Of a DNA stretch of 64,000 nt, positions 23,220 to 32,802 are shown piece after piece; the stretch's first letter is position 1, and the number at the start of each line of letters is the position of its first letter. The position numbers and the translations under genes were made by a program. Source of the stretch: Mucilaginibacter sp. KACC 22773. GTDB taxonomy: Bacteria > Bacteroidota > Bacteroidia > Sphingobacteriales > Sphingobacteriaceae. Where the stretch lies: positions 3,658,001 to 3,722,000 of the forward strand of contig NZ_CP117883.1 in assembly GCF_028736215.1 (NCBI RefSeq). The letters run 5' to 3'. Below the pieces are notes generated by a model. That model made no database searches. It was not told the origin of the DNA and saw only the letters and a list, made by a program, of their open reading frames with translations.

Positions 23220-26200
23220 CTATTGCTTTATCAACACCTCCGATATACGGCATGGCGCGATATAAAACGTATAATGATATTCCTTTGCAGGTATGCGGTA
23301 TTGTTCCAACGGCACCGCCACTTCCGACCAGCTATCATTTCCACCTACGCCCATTTGTACCAGGTCGATATTAAGGGTTATAAAGCCCGCGTCTTTTAGT
23401 TTGTTGGTATGCTTAGCCTGCAGAATATTATCTTCGGTATAAGGCCAGGCGCTCATACTGAGCAGGCTATCGGCTGTTACCAGCAGGCCATTTGTTTTAT
23501 TATGCAGCAGCATCCAGCGTACATCAGTCCGGTTGCCGTTTTCCTGTGGTACCACATAAGGCTCCATAAACTGGTGGATAGCCTGGTTGTAAATACCGGC
23601 TTCGGAACCTGTGCGCCTGTCTGTATAGTTTTCGTAAGGCCCACGGCCATAATAAGCGATATTGCTATCGGCCCGCAAAATTCCCATTTGCATACCTACT
23701 TTGGGAAGGTCGGGCAGGTTTTTATCAGCGGCCAGGCTGTAATCAACCTTGATAGCACCTTTTCCGTTTATGGTATACGTAACCTTTACAGAAGCACTGT
23801 CATTAATAAGCGCGTAAGTACTGTTAATTTTCACCAGACCTTTTGCCGAGCGGTCAATACTGATATTTTTTAATTGAGGCTGATTGCTAAACCATGGCTT
23901 TAGTTTTTTTTCGGCTTTCCATCCCCGGTGATCATTATCTGTAACAGGTCGACTGAAGTGAGGTAGTAAAGGAGCAAATACCTGTTGCTTACCGTTCAGC
24001 ATATAGGAATTCAGCGCCCCATCTTTTTTATTAAAAGTGACATCAAACCCGTTCCCGCTAATACCCAAAGCAGAAAAATGATCTATATCTGTAACCTTTA
24101 ACGACGGATAATATTGGTTTACTGGCTTTGTTGCCGGCAAACTGGTCAGCACAAACTGATCTTCCGCAATTTCATATCCTTTTGCAGCCCAGGGTTTATC
24201 TTCGGCAAGTGTAAAATGGATATCGGCTAAGTACTCGTGGTCCGTTTTAAACCGGGACAGGTATTGTTTTATGCTGATAATGGTATCCTTACCCGCAGCC
24301 AAATCAATATGCGGTAATTGTTTTTTGGCAATAATATTACCATCTTCCCGCACCTGGATGTACACATCGTATTGACTCAATGAAGCCGTACTATTCCAGT
24401 TTTTAATTTTGATCAATCCTTTACCTGCATCCGCCAGCGTACATTCTGCAGGCTGAAAAACATGCTTGCATTCGTAAATAGCCGGTTTGGGTCGCCCGTC
24501 TGATGCAACAATACCTTTGATGGTAAAGTTATCAAAGTAACGTTCGCCATAGTCGCCGCCGTAGGCGTAGTATGATACCCCGGCAGAATCTTTTTTTAAC
24601 AGTCCCTGGTCTTTAAATTCCCATATGGCCCCGCCTATGATGCGTTTGGTTGATCGCCATTGGTCCCAAAATTCTTTCAGGTTGCCGTTGGAGTTACCCA
24701 TAGCGTGCGAGTATTCCACAAAAAATATCGGCCGGTTATCGCCATTTTGCTGATTGGCCAATAATGGCGCCGTGTATAAACCTGGGTACATGCGGCTCAC
24801 AATATCTACATAAGGCTGATCAATTGGATTTTGCAGCCGGTGTGAGTGATCGTTTGTTTTGGGATAGCGCGAATCTGTAGGATCTATATAACCGTCGGCC
24901 TGCGGGGTTCCCTGGGCGGGTTCATAATGCACCGGGCGGGTAATATCAAAATCATGGATCCAAGCGGCCATAGCCGCATGGTTTGGCCCACGGCCTGCCT
25001 CGTTCCCTAAACTCCAGGTGATAATGCTGGGGTGGTTTTTATCGCGCATCACCATGCGGGTGGCACGATCAAGATAAGCGCCCGTCCACATAGGGTCGTT
25101 GCTTAATTTAGAGCCGAGGCCATGGGTTTCCAGGTTGGCTTCGTCAATTACCAAAATGCCATATTCATCGCACAGGTCATACAGGTAGGGGTCCATTGGG
25201 TAGTGGCTTGTGCGGATACAGTTAAAATTAAAGCGCTTAATGGTGCGCACATCATTTAAAATATCATCTCGGGATAATGCCTTGCCTTTTACCGGGTCAT
25301 GATCGGGCCGGTTTACGCCGTACAGGTAGGTAACTTTTCCGTTGATGAGTAATTTACCATCATCCTTGCCAAACTCAATACTCCTGATGCCAACCTTGCA
25401 GCTTTTAACTTCCAGGGTTTGCCCGGCGCTATCCAACAGCGAGAGGGTAAGTGTATAAAGGTTGGGCCGGTCATCGCTCCATTTATCAGGATTTTTCAGC
25501 GTTGTTTCCAGTAAACCAAACTTTACATTATCCAGCCGGGGATAGATTTCGTTTATCATGCTCTCAACGCTACGTTCCAGCGGTTTTTGAAATACTTCCC
25601 TGTTGTTTTTGTCGAAAAGCCGGGCCTCAATTTTATAACCGGGAACAGCTTTACCTGTAAGGTTCTCCATACGTGGACGGATGCTAAACACGGCATCTTT
25701 ATATTGCTTATCCATTTTAGCCTGCCACTGAAAATCGGCAATCCTCAGTTTAGGTTCGGCCAGCAGCAATACTTCGCGATGGATGCCGCTCATGCGCCAC
25801 TGGTCCTGGTCTTCTAAAAAACAGCCATCGCTCCAGCGGATCACCTGTACAGATACTACGTTTTCACCGGCCTGTAAATAAGGGGTGATATTAAATTCAG
25901 ACGGCAGAAAGCTATCCTCGCCATAACCTAAAAATTTACCGTTGAGCCATACCTTAAAACCGGAGCTCACACCGCCAAAATGCAGGGTGATATTCAGATC
26001 CTTCCAGTTTTGAGGCAGGGTAAAGGTACGCTGATAGCTACCAACGCCGTTATAATCCTGTGGTACATGCGGCGGGTTTACCGGCCGGAACGGGTAAACC
26101 GCGCTTTTATAAATAGGCTTATCATAGCCCTGCATCTCGATACTCGAGGGCACGATGATCTTTTTCCAGCCGCTTACCCGGCCTTTGTAAAAATCTTTTG

Positions 26201-26495
26201 GCGCATCGCCCGGTTTAACGGCATAGCTAAAATCCCAGTAGCCGTTTAAAGACATCATCCTGCCCGATTTTTCACGGTCGCCCGCAAGCGCGTCTTTGAT
26301 ACTGCTGTATGAATAAGCTGTAGCCCTGGCCGGGTCGCGGTTTATGCCATCAACCAATGGATTTTCCCAGGGTTCGGCATCAAAAACCACCGGCACATTG
26401 GGTATGGGTGCAGGGGTTTTATCAACCAGCTGGGCGTGAAGCGTAAAAGGCGCTAATCCAAAAACAAATAAAATATAGATCAATCTTTTCATCAT
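23220..26495 (-). CDS. GH2 beta-galactosidase-type hydrolase (LacZ-like)
   Basis: The 1091-residue secreted protein has a signal peptide at 1-21 and the full five-domain LacZ layout. The jelly-roll has YNGVGSYQRTF and SGFKVWLNGKFLGYGEDSFLPSEF. Two Ig-like domains surround the TIM barrel, which has acid/base Glu in SWSLGNEAGRGPN, nucleophile Glu in FFVEYSHAMGNSNG, and GGAIWEFKDQ. The C-terminal beta-sandwich has YYGRGPYENYTDRRTGSEAGIY. Such enzymes remove terminal beta-D-galactose, although related GH2 members of pectin loci act on other sugars. It is followed by GH106 28 bp later. The GH2 paralogue at 38844-41648 is of a different subgroup. Confidence 0.9.
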   Translation of the reverse strand: MMKRLIYILFVFGLAPFTLHAQLVDKTPAPIPNVPVVFDAEPWENPLVDGINRDPARATAYSYSSIKDALAGDREKSGRMMSLNGYWDFSYAVKPGDAPKDFYKGRVSGWKKIIVPSSIEMQGYDKPIYKSAVYPFRPVNPPHVPQDYNGVGSYQRTFTLPQNWKDLNITLHFGGVSSGFKVWLNGKFLGYGEDSFLPSEFNITPYLQAGENVVSVQVIRWSDGCFLEDQDQWRMSGIHREVLLLAEPKLRIADFQWQAKMDKQYKDAVFSIRPRMENLTGKAVPGYKIEARLFDKNNREVFQKPLERSVESMINEIYPRLDNVKFGLLETTLKNPDKWSDDRPNLYTLTLSLLDSAGQTLEVKSCKVGIRSIEFGKDDGKLLINGKVTYLYGVNRPDHDPVKGKALSRDDILNDVRTIKRFNFNCIRTSHYPMDPYLYDLCDEYGILVIDEANLETHGLGSKLSNDPMWTGAYLDRATRMVMRDKNHPSIITWSLGNEAGRGPNHAAMAAWIHDFDITRPVHYEPAQGTPQADGYIDPTDSRYPKTNDHSHRLQNPIDQPYVDIVSRMYPGLYTAPLLANQQNGDNRPIFFVEYSHAMGNSNGNLKEFWDQWRSTKRIIGGAIWEFKDQGLLKKDSAGVSYYAYGGDYGERYFDNFTIKGIVASDGRPKPAIYECKHVFQPAECTLADAGKGLIKIKNWNSTASLSQYDVYIQVREDGNIIAKKQLPHIDLAAGKDTIISIKQYLSRFKTDHEYLADIHFTLAEDKPWAAKGYEIAEDQFVLTSLPATKPVNQYYPSLKVTDIDHFSALGISGNGFDVTFNKKDGALNSYMLNGKQQVFAPLLPHFSRPVTDNDHRGWKAEKKLKPWFSNQPQLKNISIDRSAKGLVKINSTYALINDSASVKVTYTINGKGAIKVDYSLAADKNLPDLPKVGMQMGILRADSNIAYYGRGPYENYTDRRTGSEAGIYNQAIHQFMEPYVVPQENGNRTDVRWMLLHNKTNGLLVTADSLLSMSAWPYTEDNILQAKHTNKLKDAGFITLNIDLVQMGVGGNDSWSEVAVPLEQYRIPAKEYHYTFYIAPCRISEVLIKQ

Positions 26496-26575
26496 CCCTT
26501 ACTATGTGCTATATAGCCAGATTTTGGCTCAATAAGATTTTCCCGGTGTGCAAGCCTGGTAGTAGTGTTTTTCAT

Positions 26576-28177
26576 TTAGTGTCCGTTAAAAATGAGGTAT
26601 AAAACAATCATTACTATGGTGAGCAGTGTCCAGGCTAATTTTACCCGTTTGGTTGGCTTGGCTATCCGGCTGATTTCCGAAGCATCCGGTTTATAAATTT
26701 CGGGCGAGGCATCCAGTAAGGAAATGGCAACAGCCAGTGCAGCAAGAAAAACAAAAATGTAAAAAGACAGCAGCAGGTAATGCGGCCAGAAATGGTACCT
26801 GGCAGATGGCAGCACCCAGAGGTAAACTACTCCTGTACCCAAACTAAAAGCCGAACCTACGGAAAGGACAGTATTTACTGCTTTACGTGTAGTGCGTTTC
26901 CAATAAACGGTAAGCAGGAACACAACGGCCAGCGGCGGGGCAATAAAGCCCAGCACCGACTGAAATACATCGAAAAGGTTAAGCCCTTTAATGCTATCAA
27001 TAGCCAGTGCCATGCCTATCGCAAACAGGCAGCCTGCAACAACTACCCACCGGCCAATCCTGATCAGGTCCTGGTTGCTGGCGTCCCGGTTAATTTTTTC
27101 GGCATAGATATCCATGGTAAAAACTGTGCTTAACGAGTTTAATGACGAGCCGATAGTACCTACCAAAACGGCTATCAGCACTACTATTACCAACCCGTTC
27201 ATGCCGGGAGGAAACAGGTTGGTTACCATGGTCATGTAGGCCAATGCGGGATCATCCAAATGCGGGTAGAGAATAAAGCACAAAATACCCGTAAGGATAA
27301 ATAGCGGCAGCGACAGGATCTTGAGCCAGCCTATAAAGTTAACACCAAGCTGGCCCTGCTCCAGGTTTTTAGCGCCCAGCACAGATTGTACCATAGCCTG
27401 ATCGGTACAAAAAAACGCGATGGCCGATACCGGGTAACCCAGCAATATAGCATACCAGGGGTATTTAATGTCGCTGGCCGGGTGAATAAGGTTCCAGTAA
27501 TTGCCGGGCACTTTATGAAATACTGCCGAAAGACCGCCCGCCTTGTTTATACCTAAAACCGTTAAGGTTAATGATACACCGATGAGCAACAACATCTGGA
27601 ATACATTCACTTTGGCAATGGCTTTTAAGCCCCCCGCAAATGCAAACAGCCCCGCAAATGAAACCAGCACAATAACCGATTGCCACATGGGGATCCCCAA
27701 TATCTGCCTTACCAAAAAGCCACCGGCAAACAAACCTAATGACAACCAGGAAATGAGCATTTTAATGAGTGCATACCAGGCCAGGATGTTCCGGGTCGAG
27801 TCGCCGTAACGGTTGCCCATAAACTCGGGCATGGTAGATACTTTAGCAGCAATATATTTGGGCGCGAAAACCAAGGCCAGCAGCATCAGGAATACAAAGG
27901 CATACCAATCAAAATTTACGGCTACTATGCCTGTGCTATAACCAATACTGGCAAAAGCCAGCAGCATGGATGGCCCCACGTTGGTACCCCACATATTGAA
28001 ACCTATACTTGGCCATCCTAATGATTTATTGGCCAGGAAAAGTGTTTCGTCCGTTTTGTTTTTGTTGCTAAAACTGGCACGGTAGCCAATCACTAACAAC
28101 ACGACGAGGTAAACAGCCACCACCCCGTAATCCAGGGCTGTTAAGCGCGATACAATATTGCTCATTGCGATGATCAT
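26576..28177 (-). CDS. sodium:solute symporter (SSS/SGLT family)
   Basis: The 533-residue inner-membrane protein has about 14 helices. SSS signatures are DYGVVAVYLVVLLVIGYRAS, GWPSIGFNMWGTNVGPSMLLAFASIGY, FFCTDQAMVQSVLGAKN and VLVGTIGSSLNSLSTVFTMDIY (sodium-site serines). It is more SGLT-like than the two acid-sugar symporters at 11638 and 60328. The start codon overlaps the stop of the Gfo/Idh/MocA gene (ATGA), so the two are translationally coupled. It probably imports a neutral monosaccharide freed by the locus, such as rhamnose, galactose or apiose, which the neighbouring oxidoreductase might then modify. The substrate is inferred. Confidence 0.85.
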   Translation of the reverse strand: MIIAMSNIVSRLTALDYGVVAVYLVVLLVIGYRASFSNKNKTDETLFLANKSLGWPSIGFNMWGTNVGPSMLLAFASIGYSTGIVAVNFDWYAFVFLMLLALVFAPKYIAAKVSTMPEFMGNRYGDSTRNILAWYALIKMLISWLSLGLFAGGFLVRQILGIPMWQSVIVLVSFAGLFAFAGGLKAIAKVNVFQMLLLIGVSLTLTVLGINKAGGLSAVFHKVPGNYWNLIHPASDIKYPWYAILLGYPVSAIAFFCTDQAMVQSVLGAKNLEQGQLGVNFIGWLKILSLPLFILTGILCFILYPHLDDPALAYMTMVTNLFPPGMNGLVIVVLIAVLVGTIGSSLNSLSTVFTMDIYAEKINRDASNQDLIRIGRWVVVAGCLFAIGMALAIDSIKGLNLFDVFQSVLGFIAPPLAVVFLLTVYWKRTTRKAVNTVLSVGSAFSLGTGVVYLWVLPSARYHFWPHYLLLSFYIFVFLAALAVAISLLDASPEIYKPDASEISRIAKPTKRVKLAWTLLTIVMIVLYLIFNGH

Positions 28178-29253
28178 GCGCTGAGCTGATTAGCGGTTAA
28201 ATGATATTCGGCTAAAATGTCGTCGACTTTAACCGGCCTGCCTGTTTGCAGGGAACGATCCATAGCCTGCAGCAGCGCAATGGTGCCTACACCTTCTTTA
28301 ATATCGGGATAAGCCGTAAAACCTTCGGTAATGCTGTCGGCAAAATATTCAAGATAGTTCTGGTATTCGCCGGCGTGATGGCTTTTGCCTTCAAAGCGGA
28401 AATAATGTTTCAGCTTATGTTCCCAGGTAATGATCCTTTCTTCACCGGTTTTATCGGTTATGGCATAGCGCAGGTCCATATAATCGCCCTGGCTGCAGCC
28501 TTCGGTACCTCTTAAAATGCAGCTCATCTCGCTGTCACGGGTAGCGGGTTGTACCGGGCCTGTATAGCAGCCGCTTACCCTGGCAATGCGCCCATCGGTT
28601 GCTTTAAATATAAAATGCATCGTATCTGGGTTTTTCAATCCGCCCTTTGCCCCGTTTGAGCTTAACATGCCGTATCCCATTACTTCCTCAATATTGGGCA
28701 GGTACCAGCGAATAAAATCTGTGGGGTGGCTTAATCCCCCATAAAGCCATTTAAAAGCATTTTGTAATGACCATGGCTTATCTAAAAACCAGCGATGATC
28801 TGCGTGATAATAAGCCTCAATGGTGATCAGGTCGCCAATCAGGCCTGCTTCATAATCCTGGCGCTGCTTTTTCATCGGCTCAAAAAAACGGGAGCTTTGG
28901 CCAACAAACACCCTTCTGCCGCTTTTTTCAACCAGGTCCAGTAATTCGGCGGCTTTGCTAAGGTCATCAATAAAGGGTTTGGTACATACTACATGCTTGC
29001 CATAATGCAGGGCTTGTTTCACATGTTCGGCATGCAGGTGGTCGGGCGTATAAATGGCAATAATATCAATGTCTGCATCATCCAGCATGTGCTGGTAATT
29101 GGTGGTGTAGTTATGAAAGTTAAACTCCGCTGCACGGCGCTTGCAAATTTCAATACTCGTATCGCATACCATTTTCAATTCCAGCTTGTTGCTCTGTAAT
29201 ACTGCCGACATGGTACTGCGGCCTTCGCCTAATCCTAATATTCCTACCTTCAT
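28174..29253 (-). CDS. Gfo/Idh/MocA-family oxidoreductase
   Basis: The 359-residue cytoplasmic protein has no signal peptide. It has an N-terminal Rossmann fold (MKVGILGLGEGRSTM), DIDIIAIYTPDHLHAEHVKQAL, and the dinucleotide/catalytic KPF motif in HVVCTKPFIDDLSKA, where Glu of the usual EKP is replaced by Thr. The C-terminal alpha/beta sheet domain includes GGLSHPTDFIRWYLPNIEEV, with its His in the family's catalytic region. These enzymes oxidise or reduce sugars with NAD(P). Coupling to the symporter downstream and closeness to the rhamnose mutarotase suggest action on an imported monosaccharide. The actual reaction cannot be deduced. Confidence 0.83.
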   Translation of the reverse strand: MKVGILGLGEGRSTMSAVLQSNKLELKMVCDTSIEICKRRAAEFNFHNYTTNYQHMLDDADIDIIAIYTPDHLHAEHVKQALHYGKHVVCTKPFIDDLSKAAELLDLVEKSGRRVFVGQSSRFFEPMKKQRQDYEAGLIGDLITIEAYYHADHRWFLDKPWSLQNAFKWLYGGLSHPTDFIRWYLPNIEEVMGYGMLSSNGAKGGLKNPDTMHFIFKATDGRIARVSGCYTGPVQPATRDSEMSCILRGTEGCSQGDYMDLRYAITDKTGEERIITWEHKLKHYFRFEGKSHHAGEYQNYLEYFADSITEGFTAYPDIKEGVGTIALLQAMDRSLQTGRPVKVDDILAEYHLTANQLSA

Positions 29254-29267
29254 TTTTAATTATTGAG

Positions 29268-29978
29268 TTATTGAATTTTTAATGGCTTAAAAAACACCCA
29301 AACTTCACCGGGCTTTGTACCGGGAATGCCTTCCTGGTATTTTTTCATCAGCTTACTCCATTCGTTTACCCTTGGGTTGTTTTCTGTTGTTTTGGGATTC
29401 AGCTTATCCAGGCTTTCGCCTTTTGGAATACTGATGACTAACATCAACTGCCGTCCATTTTTAAAAACCAGCAGTTGCTGAAAATTGGCGTTGCAAAAAC
29501 CTTTGGAAACCTCAGGCCATTTCTGGAACTGGGTAGCATGGTAGTTTAAATATTCCTGCTGCAGTTTGGGATCTTTCACCAAATTGGCCGTTAGTATAAT
29601 GTTGTCCCATTCGGGCGCTATGACAGAGTTAACGCAACATTGTTGCTTATTGAAAGCATAAAAGGGATGCCTATATGTCCTAATCGTCAATCCGGGGTAC
29701 AATCCTTTAGTTAAATTATATAATTTGTTTACATTCAGATTTTTACCGTAAATAACTAAATGGTTACTCCACTCATAAATTGACGAAAATGGCAAGTTTT
29801 GCTTTTTAATCAGGCTCAATAAGGGCCGGTGATCTATAGTTTTCCCAACTGGTGCGGTAATTTCAACAGCAGCATAAGGGTTGCCAATTACCCTTGCATC
29901 AGCTGTTTTAAGCAGCAATACCAGGACCATCATTAATCCTAAACTTTTCCGGTTGATGTGTATAATTAAGGCTCTCAT
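29268..29978 (-). CDS. secreted L-rhamnose mutarotase-family protein
   Basis: The 236-residue protein has a signal-peptide-like N terminus (MVLVLLLKTADA). The C-terminal half (about 133-236) matches the RhaM/DUF718 ferredoxin-like fold: LVKDPKLQQEYLNYHA, WPEVSKGF, QLLVFKNGRQLMLVISIPKG and NPRVNEWSKLMKKYQ...VWVFFKPL. RhaM interconverts alpha and beta anomers of L-rhamnose. The N half (about 35-110) looks like a second, diverged ferredoxin-like unit (SIYEWSNHLVIYGKNLNVNKLYNL). Normal RhaM is a cytoplasmic protein of about 104 residues, so export and doubling are unusual. Its start overlaps the stop of the upstream beta-helix gene (ATGA). It fits rhamnose release by GH78/GH106. Confidence 0.72.
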   Translation of the reverse strand: MRALIIHINRKSLGLMMVLVLLLKTADARVIGNPYAAVEITAPVGKTIDHRPLLSLIKKQNLPFSSIYEWSNHLVIYGKNLNVNKLYNLTKGLYPGLTIRTYRHPFYAFNKQQCCVNSVIAPEWDNIILTANLVKDPKLQQEYLNYHATQFQKWPEVSKGFCNANFQQLLVFKNGRQLMLVISIPKGESLDKLNPKTTENNPRVNEWSKLMKKYQEGIPGTKPGEVWVFFKPLKIQ

Positions 29979-31903
29979 TCCGACTTATAATTAATGGGCT
30001 GGCCCTCCCGGTTAACTGTTTTGTATTTAAGCAGGTATTGATAAGCCGGCTCCACCCCTGCCGCTTTTTTAATTTCGTTTGCCACCTGCCGGCCATTATT
30101 TTCCCATACATTACCAGGGCCGTTTGCATTTTTCAGAGATTTTTCTGCAGGGCACCAATTGTTTTTAATGGTGATGTATGATGAACCCTCGTCAGTATAT
30201 AAGTAAAACCAGTGTTGCGGATCATGTGCGTAGGGCGCTTTATAAATACTATCCACGTAGTTATTACTGATCACTGAACCTGGTTGTGCCGATAAGGTAT
30301 AAATACCTGCCACATCGTACATATTACGCGCATAGTGGTGAATCTTATTGGCTGTAATATGGTTGTCACTCATGGCGTTGATACTTTTTGTCCATCCCCA
30401 GCCCATACTGATGCCGGTATAGTTTACATCGCAAACCTCGTTATGGGCTATGGTAATGCCTTTTACATATCCTGCGCCAATACCCACGCATCCCCAGTCT
30501 TCATTGGTGGCATCGGTTACCAGGTTGTTTTCAATGCGGTCGTTGGTACATATTTCGCGTTTATCGGTTGGGTTATAGGGTAAATGAACTTCCTGCGCCT
30601 CATCCGAATAAACCCCAGCGAGGATGGCTGTTCCGCCGATGTCTTTAAACAGGTTACCTTTTATTTCATCCTCATGCGTCCCGCGCTGGTAATCTAAGCC
30701 TGTTGAGGCCAGGTGCTCAAAACGGCAGCCTTCAAAAGTGGTATGGGCGGCGTAAGCCACCTCAACAGCAGCGGCAGGACGGCCAACCCATGCCTGGTTT
30801 TCCAGCCCTTTTTTATCCGGCGTACCGGGTATTTTTAGCTTGTAGGCATCCAGCATATACATACCATCCTGGTGCGGCACCAAACCAGCTTTTGAAGACC
30901 GGAGCCAGCTGCTATGCTGAAAACCAATATTTTTAAAACTGAAATAACTTACGGGGTGATCTATCGTCCCCTCAATTTTTACAATATTCTCAAGGACAGG
31001 AACAGTTGCAGTGGCTGTGGACAGATCTTCACCGGGGCGCGGTATGTAGTATATTTTACGATGCTCCATATCCAGGTACCACTCACCGGGCTGGTTTAAA
31101 AACTGCACCGATCTGCTGAGATAAAAGGCAGAGTTACCCGTTTTTTTGGAGATCCAGGGCGCTGGCCAGGGATGTTCCGATTGGATGCGGCTTTCGGGCT
31201 GGTAAAAGGATAACCTTACGCTATCACCCGCCACTTTTGCCGATTTAACCCTTAGTATTGCTATAGCCCACCACTGGTGTATAAACATTTCCATACCCTT
31301 GATGTGCAGGGTATCAAAGGCCGCGGGTTTAGGAATCCAACAGGTTTGGCTTTGATGATCCCATGATAAAATACGACTCATTAATGGTGCATCTGTTTCC
31401 CTTGCCGGGGTGGCTTTAGTGTTATCAACCCATAATTGCCTGAAATTCACTACTTCATCACCAATTAAGGGCGCGTTGGCAACCCATAATTTTCCGGCAA
31501 CATTCAAGGGTAAACCAGGGATATTTCCTTCCTGCTTTTTCCAGCCGTTTATATGGATGCCGCCACTTAAAATGGTTTCGCCTTTTTCGGCGCCTTCTAT
31601 GATAGTGGGGCTATCGGCTGTACCCGAATCTTCGGGGCGGATAAACAAAGGTTCGGATAATTGATAAAGTCCCTTCTCCACCACAATACGAATGCCTCCT
31701 TTTATGGATATATCTTTCAGGCGGCGCAGTTCGCGCGCCTTTCTCAGCGCCATGGCTACCGTAGCCAATGGTTGCTGTTGCGTACCCGTATTTTTGTCTG
31801 ATCCTTTTGGCGATACCCATATTTCTGCCGCTAAAACGCTGCCTGTTAAAGCAACAATTAGCAGCAAAGCGACAATAAATATGCGGCAGATGTTCATTAA
31901 CAA
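29975..31903 (-). CDS. right-handed parallel beta-helix glycosidase, GH141-like
   Basis: The 642-residue secreted protein has a signal peptide at about 1-25. After WVSPKGSDKNTGTQQQPLATVAMALRKA it shows PTIIEGAEKGETILSGG, and from about residue 300 a series of beta-helix rungs (TFEGCRFEHLASTGLDY, IKGNLFKDIGGTAILAG, ITIAHNEVCDVNYTGISMGWGW, ANKIHHYARNMYDVAGIYTLS). The domain order and length fit GH141, whose members include the RG-II alpha-L-fucosidase of B. thetaiotaomicron and a xylanase. A polysaccharide lyase is the main alternative. It overlaps the mutarotase gene by 4 bp and directly follows the isomerase-like gene. Confidence 0.62.
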   Translation of the reverse strand: MLMNICRIFIVALLLIVALTGSVLAAEIWVSPKGSDKNTGTQQQPLATVAMALRKARELRRLKDISIKGGIRIVVEKGLYQLSEPLFIRPEDSGTADSPTIIEGAEKGETILSGGIHINGWKKQEGNIPGLPLNVAGKLWVANAPLIGDEVVNFRQLWVDNTKATPARETDAPLMSRILSWDHQSQTCWIPKPAAFDTLHIKGMEMFIHQWWAIAILRVKSAKVAGDSVRLSFYQPESRIQSEHPWPAPWISKKTGNSAFYLSRSVQFLNQPGEWYLDMEHRKIYYIPRPGEDLSTATATVPVLENIVKIEGTIDHPVSYFSFKNIGFQHSSWLRSSKAGLVPHQDGMYMLDAYKLKIPGTPDKKGLENQAWVGRPAAAVEVAYAAHTTFEGCRFEHLASTGLDYQRGTHEDEIKGNLFKDIGGTAILAGVYSDEAQEVHLPYNPTDKREICTNDRIENNLVTDATNEDWGCVGIGAGYVKGITIAHNEVCDVNYTGISMGWGWTKSINAMSDNHITANKIHHYARNMYDVAGIYTLSAQPGSVISNNYVDSIYKAPYAHDPQHWFYLYTDEGSSYITIKNNWCPAEKSLKNANGPGNVWENNGRQVANEIKKAAGVEPAYQYLLKYKTVNREGQPINYKSE

Positions 31904-32797
31904 TTATTGGTTTGATGTTTGAAAAATTGATTTTATGTAAGTGGCATTGGCGCTAAAGTTCCATTTAACATTATGCACATCTTTAGTATCTCTCGACCGC
32001 TCAATCACCAGCCAGCCGCTCCAGCCCATTTTATCTAAAGTTGCCTTTACCCGTTCCATGTTTATTTCAGGGTCGTTCTGCAGCCATTGGCCATCAGTAT
32101 TGGTACAGTGTATCATTACAATATTCATCTTGCCCAGTATCTGCAATTCCTTTTCCAGGTCGCGGCCATTATCAAGTGCGTTTTGAAAGTTGAAATAGCT
32201 TTTTATGGCTGGCGAGCCTATATCTTTTAATAGCTGCAACTCATTCCTGGCATCCAGTGAAGTTTCAATACCAATAACTACACCCGCTTTTTCGGCTATT
32301 TTACCTACTTCCTTTAAGCGGGCAACTATTGCGGGGCGCAGGTTTGGGTATTTAACCAGGTCGCCTTTAATACCCAATGGCAAAAAGCCAACTTTTACAT
32401 TCATTTGCTTCATGGTATTAATGCAATCTTCAACAGCCTTAACAGCGGTGGGCCGTTCGGCAAATGATTGTGCAAAAAAACCGGTCATTCCCAATGACGG
32501 TATTTCCAGGCCCAGCTCTTTAGCTTTATTTAAAAACAGTTCCCGTACCGAATCTTTTGCCAGTTGATTATCAAATGTCTCGCGATCGCCAAGACCGCCC
32601 ATATCTACCTCAACCCCATCGGCGCCAACATCTTTTGCAAGTTGGAACGCACCAATTTTTTGCCTTTTGATTATCATGAGGTCAACTACCGCTACCTTGT
32701 ACCGCTGCTTAGCCGATGGCGTTTGCGCTATAACCTGTTGTGCCACCCCTATTGTAAATAGTACAACACCCAAAACCAATATCAACCTGCTTTTCAT
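31904..32797 (-). CDS. secreted xylose-isomerase-like TIM barrel (sugar phosphate isomerase/epimerase family)
   Basis: The 297-residue protein has a signal peptide (1-24, ending IAQT). It has the AP_endonuc_2/xylose-isomerase-like barrel: GAFQLAKDVGADGVEVDMGGLG, KAKELGLEIPSLGMTGFFAQSFA, KAGVVIGIETSLDARNELQLLKDIGSPAIKSYFNFQNALDNGRD, IVMIHCTNTDG and MGWSGWLVIERSRD. Metal-binding Glu and His residues of the fold are apparent in IETS, MIHC and VIERS. Most relatives are cytoplasmic epimerases, so export to the periplasm is notable. It probably acts on a free sugar or keto-acid released there. The reaction is unknown. Confidence 0.75.
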   Translation of the reverse strand: MKSRLILVLGVVLFTIGVAQQVIAQTPSAKQRYKVAVVDLMIIKRQKIGAFQLAKDVGADGVEVDMGGLGDRETFDNQLAKDSVRELFLNKAKELGLEIPSLGMTGFFAQSFAERPTAVKAVEDCINTMKQMNVKVGFLPLGIKGDLVKYPNLRPAIVARLKEVGKIAEKAGVVIGIETSLDARNELQLLKDIGSPAIKSYFNFQNALDNGRDLEKELQILGKMNIVMIHCTNTDGQWLQNDPEINMERVKATLDKMGWSGWLVIERSRDTKDVHNVKWNFSANATYIKSIFQTSNQ

Positions 32798-32802
32798 ATC
32801 CT

